The position numbers and the translations under genes were made by a program. The notes under the pieces were generated by a model. It was given only the letters and a program-made list of their open reading frames with translations, was not told where the DNA came from and made no database searches. From an uncultured bacterium (lineage in GTDB: Bacteria; Verrucomicrobiota; Kiritimatiellia; PWTM01), in NCBI GenBank assembly GCA_937139365.1, contig CAKZPT010000079.1, positions 26,283-90,282 of the forward strand: 64,000 bases of DNA. The letters run 5' to 3'. Shown piece after piece: positions 17,405 through 25,104 of the stretch. The number at the start of each line of letters is the position of its first letter. Positions within the stretch are counted from its first letter, which is position 1.

Positions 17405-19433
17405 TTACCCTCCGTGAAGGGCGGGGCGGGCGAGCTCGACGACCACCGCGCAGGGCCGGTCGTGGGGGCGGTCCAACAGGAACATGGCCTGCCATTTTAA
17501 CGGCGGGTCGGGGCGGCCGTTTTGGTCGCCGCCCCACCAGTGGGCCCCGTCGGCGAACAGGCTCAGCCGGATCCACGTCCACTCGCCGTCGCGCGTCAGT
17601 TCGGCGGCGCGCGCCTGGAAGACCTCCCCGCTGCGGTCCTCAACGCGACAGGTGATCCGGCACGGATCGCCGACCGCGCGCGCCCAAAGGCCCAGCACCT
17701 CCGGCACGCCCTGGACGGACGCCGCGTCGGGCGCGGAGGGCTGCACCGGAAAATAGGCATAGCCGGTGTCGGTGGTCACGGCGACGCACAGCGCCGGGCA
17801 CGTCCACCCGGGCAGAAGCCCTTCCGCTGCGATCGCCCGCGCTTTCGCCCCATGGCGGGGTGCGGGGCGGCCGTCGGAGTTCATACGAACGCGATACCGG
17901 GCCGGATCGAACGGCTGGATCGGCCGCCAGCGGGGGGCATCGGCCTGCGCGATGACGACCGATTCGAGCCATACCTCCGCCCGCGACACGGCGGCCGGCG
18001 CCGGCCGCCGCACCACGACGCGTCCGGAGGGGAGGTCCAGCTCGTGGCGGGTCGCCGTCCCGTCAGCGCCGGCGATGCGCAGGGCGGCGCGAAGCGGCGG
18101 CCCGAACCCTTTCTCGACAATCGCCACCATGTTGTCGTCCGAGGGGCCGGGCGCGACATCCAACGACGTGACGCGCCCGTCGGACCAGTCCCACTGTGTG
18201 GGGCGCTTCAATTCGCCCACGGCGGCGGCGGGCACCGCGATATAGCACGGTGCGTCCGTCAGCCGCACCACGGCGTCGTTGCCCACGCGCGCCGGCGCGC
18301 CAAGGTGTCCCTCGAGAGGCGCACCGACCATGGATGCCGGCAGGCGCAGGTCGGCGCCGCCAGGATCGAGCGTCCACGCGGCCAGCCGCCAGCCGTGGGT
18401 CTCGCGATACAAGAGGACCCAGTCGGCGGGCCTCGATCCGCCGTCGATCCGGGGCAGCGAACACCGGCGATCGAACCGGGCGTCGCCCAGGTGCCGGTGA
18501 AGCGTCACGGCGGCCACATCGGCCGGCTTCGGTGCGAACGCCGGCACGGCGTTGGTGCGCCAGCGATGGGCGACCACGCCGAAATGATGTTCCGGGTCCT
18601 TCGGGTCCAACCCGTCGTCGCGCCAGTCGTACCAGATGGACAGCGGAATGCCGCAAGCCGCGTTGACCAGCCATTCCCGCGGCAACAGGCGCCCCTGGCG
18701 GTCGGCATCAAATTCCTCCCAGACGGCGGAATAGCCCCACTCGCCCGACAGGATGGGCACGGACCGTCCCGAGGGCGCGTATCGGGCGATCAGGTCCCGC
18801 AGCCGTCCGTACTCCGCCGCCACGGTTTCAGGGTCAGTCCGGCGGTAGGGATCACGGTCACGGCGTGCCAGTGCTCCAGCAGGCCGCCACGGAAGCATTC
18901 CTCGAGAAAGGCCCAGTCGATTTGCGAGACGGCGGGGCCGACGAGCCGCTCCTCCGGCGCGGCGGCGCGCACCTCGCGCGCGACGGCGCGCGCCAGCGCG
19001 ATGTAATCGGTGACGTTGGGCGCCGGCTTCCAAAACTTTCTCAGGTTCGGCTCGTTCCAAAGTTCCCAGAGGTGTCCGCGGCCGCCGCCCACCGCGCGAA
19101 AGCCGCCCGTCCCTCTTCCGTGCGCGGCGCCTCGCCGTTGTCGTAATGGGGGTTGCCGTAGTCAAGGATCCAAAGCGCCCGCAGCCGATGGTCCGCGAGG
19201 GTGGCCGCCAGCCGGTCGTACGCCGAAAAATCGTACTCGCCGCGCCGCCGCTCGATCGCCGCCCAGAACATGTCCATCCGGACCCAGCCGACGCCCGTCG
19301 CCGCAAGGGTCTCCATCTCGCCCGGCCGCGGATCGGTGAAATGGATGTTCACGCCGCGTTCGTCGCCGCCGAAAACGCCGGCCGCGGCGGCCGCCCATAC
19401 GGCCGCGCAAAATCGCCATCGGGTCCGGAGCAT
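17405..19433 (-). pseudogene. Secreted clan GH-A glycoside hydrolase disrupted by two frameshifts
   Basis: Translation starts at ATG 19433 after GGAGAG, with signal sequence MLRTRWRFCAAVWAAAAAGVFGG and barrel start GVGWVRMDMFWAAIERRRGEYDF. The frame changes near 19085: HLWELWNEPNLRKFWKP (acid/base Glu) to HWHAVTV lies in a second frame. It changes again near 18845: YRRTDPETVAAEYGRLRD, nucleophile region PILSGEWGYSAVW and about 420 further residues to the TGA at 17405 lie in a third. One-base indels explain both breaks. The beta-rich C-terminal part is intact. The order of motifs matches GH39/GH5-like enzymes. Either a young pseudogene or two sequence errors. Confidence 0.78.
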
Positions 19434-19494
19434 GCCGTTCTCTCCGACTTCGGTTTGTCCGGCGGCTCGTCATGACTTACCTTTTCCTCGCTTC

Positions 19495-19511
19495 GCCGCC
19501 GGTCCGGCGGC
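19495..19511. promoter_or_regulatory. Palindrome in the promoter region of the SGNH hydrolase gene
   Basis: GCCGCCG-GTC-CGGCGGC is a perfect 7-bp inverted repeat lying just upstream of a possible -10 box TATAGC (19514-19519) and before the GAGGAGG ribosome site. The divergent glycoside hydrolase begins at 19433. It may be an operator shared by both genes, or only a GC-rich hairpin. Confidence 0.35.
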
Positions 19512-19536
19512 ACTATAGCAAAGCGAGGAGGATTCG

Positions 19537-20268
19537 ATGAACATGCATCGCGCGATCGCGCTGGCGGCCGCATCGGCGGCGATCAGGGTGGCAGCGGCCG
19601 ACCTGAATCCAGCCGCGGTCCCGACCGATCGGATGACCAACGAATGGTGGGCGAAACGCCACGAGGCCAAACTGGCCGACCCGGCCCGCGCCGGCTGCCG
19701 GCTGCTGTTCCTCGGCGACTCGATCACCCAGGGATGGGAGGGGCCGGGGAAGGCCGTGTGGGACCGCTACTACGCCCACCGCGCCCCGTTCAACCTCGGG
19801 TTCAGCGGCGACCGGACCGAGCATGTCCTCTGGCGCCTGGACCACGGCGAAATCGACGGCATGTCGCCGGAGTTGGTCATCCTAATGCTCGGCACGAACA
19901 ACACCGGTCACCGGAAGGATCCGCCCGACCACACGACCGAAGGCATGAAGCTGATACTCGATCGCCTGACCCGCCGGCTGCCTCAGGCCAAGGTCCTCTT
20001 GCTGGCGGTCTTTCCCAGGGAGGCGCGCCCCGATGGAGAGCTGCGCCGCATCAACGACGCACTCAACGAGCGGCTCAAGGCATTGGCGGATGGCGAACGG
20101 GTGATCTTCGTGGACATCAATGCGAAGTTCCTGGCGCCCGACGGCTCGCTCCCGACAGAGATCATGCCCGACTTCCTTCACCCGAAGGAACAAGGCTATG
20201 CAATCTGGGCCGCCGCCATCGAGCCGTGGGTGTCGCGGATCCTCGGCGACACGCCCGTGGCGCCCTGA
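19537..20268 (+). CDS. Secreted SGNH/GDSL-family esterase (PAF acetylhydrolase-like)
   Basis: A 243-residue protein with a short N-terminal secretion-like segment (MNMHRAIALAAASAAIRVAAAD). The SGNH blocks are complete: block I FLGDSIT with nucleophile S62, block II Gly at LGFSGDR (about 88), block III GTNN with N121, block V DFLHP with D212 and H215. The family removes acetyl or other acyl groups from carbohydrates or lipids; in this neighbourhood deacetylation of polysaccharide is plausible. GAGGAGG precedes the ATG at optimal spacing. Unlike its glycoside hydrolase neighbours, it is intact. Confidence 0.9.
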   Translation: MNMHRAIALAAASAAIRVAAADLNPAAVPTDRMTNEWWAKRHEAKLADPARAGCRLLFLGDSITQGWEGPGKAVWDRYYAHRAPFNLGFSGDRTEHVLWRLDHGEIDGMSPELVILMLGTNNTGHRKDPPDHTTEGMKLILDRLTRRLPQAKVLLLAVFPREARPDGELRRINDALNERLKALADGERVIFVDINAKFLAPDGSLPTEIMPDFLHPKEQGYAIWAAAIEPWVSRILGDTPVAP

Positions 20269-20319
20269 CCGGGCCGCCGGTCCGCCGCTTCCCGGTCTCG
20301 GACACCGAACGGCGTCAGG

Positions 20320-20398
20320 TTTCCAAAGATTGGGCGCACTTCGCCGCGAAGTGTCCAACCATTGGACACACCTCGCCGGCCGGCCTCCAAGGATGGGA
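20320..20398. repeat. Cluster of short hairpins sharing a TCCAA-N3-TTGGA core
   Basis: Between the converging SGNH gene and aspS are CCAA-AGA-TTGG (20323-20333), a perfect 7-bp hairpin CACTTCG-CCG-CGAAGTG (20337-20353), a perfect 8-bp hairpin GTGTCCAA-CCA-TTGGACAC (20351-20369), and an imperfect CTCCAAGGATGGG (20386-20398). The middle two overlap by three bases, so they are mutually exclusive. They may terminate both transcripts or belong to a dispersed intergenic repeat family. Confidence 0.5.
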
Positions 20399-20433
20399 TG
20401 CCGTCGCCCGTCGGCCGTGACCGGCCAGGACGA

Positions 20434-22203
20434 CTATTCCTCGACCAGCGTGCGGATGTGAACTTCCCGAAGCTGGCGCGGATCCACCCGCGACGGGGCG
20501 TTCATCATCAGGTCCACGGCCTTCTGCGTCTTCGGGAAGGCGATCACGTCCCGGATCGAGGCGGCGCCGACCATCAGCATCACGAGGCGGTCGAGCCCGA
20601 GGGCAATGCCCCCGTGCGGCGGCGCCCCGTAGCCGAGCGCCTGGATCAGGTGGCCGAAGCGATCGGCGATCTCTTCGTCTGGGAGGCCGAGCCGGCGGAA
20701 CATCCGCTGCTGCAGCTCGGGATCGTGGATCCGGATGCTGCCGCCGCCCAGCTCCACACCGTTGAGCACGATGTCGTAAGCCAGCGCGCGCACGGAGAGC
20801 GGATCGGAGTCGAGCCGATCGAGGTCCTCGGGGTGCGGCGCCGTGAACGGATGGTGCATGGCCTGAAGGCGGTTGTCCTCGCCGCGCTCGAACAGGGGAA
20901 ATTCTGTGATCCAGACGAACGCCATCGCATCGCCCGCGAGGGCGCCGGCCAGCTCTCCGCACATCAGCCGCAGGCGGCCCAGGAAGGGGTGGACCTTGTC
21001 CGCCTCGTCTGCGGCGAAGAGCACCAGATCCCCGGCCCGGATGTCGAGGCGCGAGGCCAGCTCGGCTTTCTCCCCCTCGCTGAGAAACTTCACGATCGGG
21101 GATTTCCAGGAGCCGTCCGGCTGGACGCGGATATGGGCGAGGCCGCCGAAACCCGACTGTTTGGCCAGTTCCGTCCATTCGTCGGTGACCCTCAACGGCA
21201 CCTCGGCCAGGCCGGTGGCGTTGATGGCTTTCACGACATGCCCGCGCTCCACCGCCTGGGCGAACAGCTTGAAGGAGCTGCCCCGGAAGATGTCGGTCAG
21301 GTCGGTGATCGCCAAGCCGAACCGCAGATCGGGCTTGTCGCTGCCGTACCGGCTCATCGCCTCGGCGTAGGGCATCCTCGGAATCGGCGATGGGGGTTCG
21401 GGCCGGCCGGCGGCGCGGCAGACGTCCGCGAGCAGGCCGTCGACGAGGGTGTAGATGTCCTCCGGCTCGATGAACGACATTTCGATGTCGATCTGCGTGA
21501 ACTCCGGCTGGCGATCCGCGCGAAGGTCCTCGTCCCGGAAGCAGCGCGCGATCTGCATGTAGCGATCCATGCCGGCCATCATCAGCAGTTGTTTGTACTG
21601 CTGCGGCGCCTGCGGCAGCGCATAGAACATGCCCGGGTTGACCCGGCTGGGCACCAGGTAGTCCCGCGCCCCCTCCGGCGTGCTCTTGGTGAGGATCGGC
21701 GTCTCGATCTCGAGGAATCCGAGGCGATCGAAATACCGGCGCGCGGCCATCACGATGGCGTGGCGCTGCGCGAGGTTGGCCTGCATACGGGGTCGGCGCA
21801 GGTCGAGGTGGCGGTGGGTCAGTCGCAGGTCTTCCGCAACTCTGGCGGCCCCGGCGTCGTCCAACGGAAACGGCGGCGTGCGGCTTCGGTTGAGCAATTG
21901 GATCGCCGATCCGCGAACCTCGATGGCGCCGGTCGCAAGGTTCGGGTTGACCATGTCCGCCGGTCGCGGCTCGACCACGCCTTCGACCCGTACGACGTAT
22001 TCCGGCCGGGCCCGCTGGGCCTGCTCCCAAGCCGACTGCGAATCGCGGGGGTCGTACACCACCTGCGTGATGCCGTAGCGGTCGCGCAGGTCGATGAACA
22101 CCAACCCACCGTGGTCGCGGACGGTGTCCACCCACCCGCACAACGCCACGCGCCGGCCGGCGTCGCCGATCCGCAGATCTCCGCAGGTATGGGTCCGCAT
22201 CAT
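20434..22203 (-). CDS. aspS: Aspartyl-tRNA synthetase
   Basis: Class II aminoacyl-tRNA synthetase of 589 residues, the bacterial-type length with GAD insertion domain. An OB-fold anticodon-binding domain (about 5-110, GWVDTVRDHGGLVFIDLRDR) leads to the catalytic domain: motif 2 in ARCFRDEDLRADRQPEFTQIDIEMSF and motif 3 in GIALGLDRLVMLMVGAASIRDVIAFPK. Two Met codons begin the protein (MMRTH), so it could start at 22203 or 22200. Whether it also charges tRNA-Asn cannot be decided here, as no gatCAB is in the window. A promoter is visible at 22236. Confidence 0.96.
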   Translation of the reverse strand: MMRTHTCGDLRIGDAGRRVALCGWVDTVRDHGGLVFIDLRDRYGITQVVYDPRDSQSAWEQAQRARPEYVVRVEGVVEPRPADMVNPNLATGAIEVRGSAIQLLNRSRTPPFPLDDAGAARVAEDLRLTHRHLDLRRPRMQANLAQRHAIVMAARRYFDRLGFLEIETPILTKSTPEGARDYLVPSRVNPGMFYALPQAPQQYKQLLMMAGMDRYMQIARCFRDEDLRADRQPEFTQIDIEMSFIEPEDIYTLVDGLLADVCRAAGRPEPPSPIPRMPYAEAMSRYGSDKPDLRFGLAITDLTDIFRGSSFKLFAQAVERGHVVKAINATGLAEVPLRVTDEWTELAKQSGFGGLAHIRVQPDGSWKSPIVKFLSEGEKAELASRLDIRAGDLVLFAADEADKVHPFLGRLRLMCGELAGALAGDAMAFVWITEFPLFERGEDNRLQAMHHPFTAPHPEDLDRLDSDPLSVRALAYDIVLNGVELGGGSIRIHDPELQQRMFRRLGLPDEEIADRFGHLIQALGYGAPPHGGIALGLDRLVMLMVGAASIRDVIAFPKTQKAVDLMMNAPSRVDPRQLREVHIRTLVEE

Positions 22204-22235
22204 GACTTTGGGTCCTGTCCGGGGTCGGGCCGGGC

Positions 22236-22264
22236 AGCATAGGCAAGCCCCCCCGCCGCGTCAA
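22236..22264 (-). promoter_or_regulatory. Sigma-70-type promoter of aspS
   Basis: On the minus strand TTGACG (22264-22259), spacer of 17 bases, TATGCT (22241-22236). The predicted start near 22229 leaves a 26-base leader to the aspS ATG. Bases 22265-22439, up to the sulfatase stop, hold nothing recognisable. Confidence 0.55.
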
Positions 22265-22439
22265 ACACCACCGTTCCGCGCCCTGCCGGCATCGTGACCG
22301 ATGGCGGCCGCGCCGCCCTACGGCCATCCTCCGCACTCCGGCGGCGAACCAACGATCGCCGATGTGCGACGAACCACAGCCCCCCTCGGAGCCGTCATCG
22401 CGAGTCGGCTTCCCACTCCGTCTTCCCCTGCGCCGGACC

Positions 22440-23981
22440 TCATGCGCCGCCGAGCGGATGCGATGCGTCGCCGTCCCACACGGATGGCAGCGGATGGCCG
22501 GGCTCCGCCGAGGCCGAGGGACCAAACTGCTCGTGGAACCACACTTTGTAGGGGTTGGCGGTCGCCAGGGGCACGTCCTCGTTGCACATGCAGGACCGGA
22601 CCGAACGCCACCACTCGTCGTGCGCGCCGGCCAGCTCTGCCACGAGTCCGGGGCGGGCAGCCGCGATATCGCGAGATTCGGCAGGGTCCGTCTCGAGGTC
22701 GAACAGCTGCCACGCCGCAGGTCGGTGGGGCGGCGAGACGGACACCAGGTGGTGGCGGCCGCGACGGACCGTGCACTGGATGAACTTGTACTCATCGAAA
22801 TTGGCGCACCGCGGCCAACGGCCGAGGTGGCTGAACAGCGTCCGCTGCGGCCAGTCCGCCGTCGGATCGGCCAGAAGCGGCGCCAAGCTGCGTCCCTCCC
22901 ATCCGGCGCGCACCGCGTCGGGCACGGGGACGCGGGCGATGTCGGTCAGCGTGGCGAACAGGTCAACGTGCGCCGCCAGACGCTCGCAATCGGCAGGCCG
23001 GATGCGGCTGGGCCAGTGCGCGAACAGCGGCACCCTCGTGCCGCCCAGCCACGGCGTGCCCTTGGCCCCGCGCATCCCCGCGTTGAACACCTGGGCGCCG
23101 GCGCTGCCGTTGTCCGTGAGATAGAGCCGCAACGTGTTCTCCACTCACCCCCACTGGGCCGGCGCCTCTCGAGGCCGGCCGACGTTGTCGTCGATGTTTT
23201 CGATCATCCCGTAGAAGCCCTCGATCTTCTCCGGCACGCGGCCCGCAAATCCCCGGCGGTAGGTCTCCGGAGCGTGGTGCAGCACATAGGGTGCGTTCGG
23301 CGCGATCTACGCGAAGAATGGGCCGCGCCCGCGGCGCGAGCCGATCCAGCGGATCGCTTGCGCAAAAAGAGCATCGGTGCAGAACCCCTTCGTGCGGACG
23401 AAGCGGCCGTTGTGACGCACCACCGGATCGAAGTACGTGTTGCCCGGCACGTCGCCGCAACTGCCCTCGTAGGTCTGTCCGATCCCGCCGCCACCGTGAA
23501 TGAAGACCTCGTCGAAGCCGCGGCGCGCGGGCTGGTAGGGCGCCTCGTCGCCCAGATGCCATTTGCCGAACGCACCGGTCGCGTAACCCGCCGCCCGGAG
23601 CACCTGAGGCAGCGTGACGGCCTCCAGGCTCATCCGTTCGCGCTCCAGGATCGTGTGCGTCACGCCGAAGCGGAACTCGTGGCGGCCGGTCATGATCGCA
23701 CACCTCGTTGGCGCGCAGGTGGGGCCGACGTGGAAGTCGGTGAACCTCACGCTCTCCGCGTGGAGCCGGTCGAGGTGCGGCGTGCGGAGCAACGGGTTGC
23801 CGTGGCAGGCCAGGTCGCCATAGCCTTGGTCGTCCGGGATGACGACGACGATGTTCGGCCGGTCTGTGTCAGCCGCCCGGACCATCCGCCCCGCCCAACC
23901 GGCGCCGGCCGCGGTCGCCGCGCGCGCCAAAAACTGTCGCCGCCCAAGTCCGTTACGCCATCGCGCGATGCCGTTGGCCAT
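22440..23981 (-). pseudogene. Tat-exported sulfatase interrupted by two in-frame stop codons
   Basis: ATG 23981 follows AAGGAGG. The leader GLGRRQFLARAATAAGAG is Tat-like. The sulfatase core is recognisable: NIVVVIPDDQGYGDLACHG (metal Asp pair), modification site CAPTRCAIMTG (Cys to formylglycine), GAFGKWHLGD and LTDNG. The frame is constant, but TAG at 23307-23309 follows RGRGPFF-A, where a Tyr would be expected, and TGA at 23145-23147 interrupts QWG-stop-VENTLRLYL. The C-terminus is complete to 22440. As written the product would stop after about 224 residues, before the second half of the active site. Adjacent fucosidase and glycoside hydrolase remnants suggest a former sulfated-glycan locus. 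Confidence 0.85.
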
Positions 23982-24013
23982 GACCGTCCTCCTTGATCCC
24001 GCGCATCGATCGA

Positions 24014-25014
24014 TCACCCGGCCGCGACGATGTCCGCGTCGAACTCCAACCGGATCACGAGCACCTCATTGGCCCGCTCGTTCACAGGCAGACGCCACAG
24101 CCGCAGGTACGCCGTCTGCTCCCGGTGGTCGCTCGGCAGCATCTCGACCGACCGCCGCACCGCCTCGCCCGTGTTGAGGAGAACCGCCCTCGCCGGCGCC
24201 GTCCGCATCGGGTTCAGCTTCACGGCGTTGCAAAGCCGACGCCTCGGCCGCTTTCGCGTCGTACTCGCGCTCCGGCGTCCCGAAGTCCCCCTCGTCGAAC
24301 CCACGGTTGTTGATGACGATCCCGGGCTGCAGCTCGCGGATCATCGCGTTCACCGACGGGTCGCGGTGTTGCGGCACATTCATGTCCCACCAGAACCCGT
24401 GGATCCGACCGTAGTTCGTGCACAGTTCCCGCACCTGCTCGCGCAAGAAGTCCATGTAGCGATCCCAGTCCGGCGTGTCCCCCGGCTGCGGCGGCAGCTC
24501 GTGATGCCGGCCCTGGTTGGGATAGCAGGGGTGGGTCCAGTCGGCGATCGAAAGGCACAACGGCATGCGGCGCCGGTGGCCGGCGTCGGCGAGCATCGCC
24601 AGCACGTCCCTCCCGTACGGCGTGTTCATTGTGTTGAACGCCGTCTGCCGGGTGTCCCACAAGCAGAAGCCGTCGTGGTGCTTGGTCGTGAAACACACGT
24701 ACCGCATACCGGCCTCGGCGGCGAGGTCCAGCCATTGGTCGAGATCGTAGTGCCGCGGCTTCCACTGCCGGGCCAGCCTCACGTATTCTGCTAGCGGCGC
24801 CCGCCCCCGCCATTGTTCCTGCTCGTGAACCCCCCGAATGGCGACCCCAGTGGATGAACAGGCCGAACCGCGCTTCGAAAAACCAGTCGCGCCGGTCCCT
24901 GAACCGCGGGATGCCCGCCCGACGCACCGCCGCCGGGGCCGACGGCGCCGCCGCACCGCTCGCGCCCGCCGCCAGCGCCGCCGCACTTCCTGCCAGAAAC
25001 CGCCGCCGGTTCAC
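24014..25014 (-). pseudogene. Tat-exported alpha-L-fucosidase (GH29), frameshifted and internally deleted
   Basis: Begins with GTG 25014 after AGGAGG; leader MNRRRFLAGSAAALAAG. RDWFFEARFGLFIHWG is the GH29 opening. The frame breaks at a GGGG run near 24855. EYVRLARQWKPRHYDLDQWL, FTTKHHDGFCLWDT and FWWDMNVP (nucleophile Asp) follow in another frame. After TPERE near 24250 the sequence jumps to the C-terminal KLNPMRTAPARAVLLNTGE in a third frame, so about 100 residues that normally hold the acid/base region are missing. Total about 330 codons against about 450 in the family. It is divergent from the YdiJ-like gene. Confidence 0.82.
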
Positions 25015-25078
25015 TCCGCGCCTCCTCCTGGTTCCGGCTTAGCCGCCCGGCCGACGTCGGGCAATCTTCAGGCGTTTT

Positions 25079-25087
25079 TGATATGCT
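25079..25087 (+). promoter_or_regulatory. Candidate extended -10 promoter of the YdiJ-like gene
   Basis: TGATATGCT fits the TGnTATAAT extended -10 pattern (TG 25079-25080, TATGCT 25082-25087). No good -35 box is visible. The start would be near 25094, about 11 bases before the ATG. Confidence 0.3.
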
Positions 25088-25104
25088 CCGTCCGCGTGAC
25101 TTCG

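Noticed and set aside
20362..22242. 626-codon plus-strand frame opposite aspS
   Set aside because: Antisense shadow with biased composition and no ribosome site.
23145..23147. In-frame TGA of the sulfatase as selenocysteine or recoded codon
   Set aside because: A TAG nonsense codon also lies in the same gene, TGA is the normal stop of many genes here, and the position is not a redox site.
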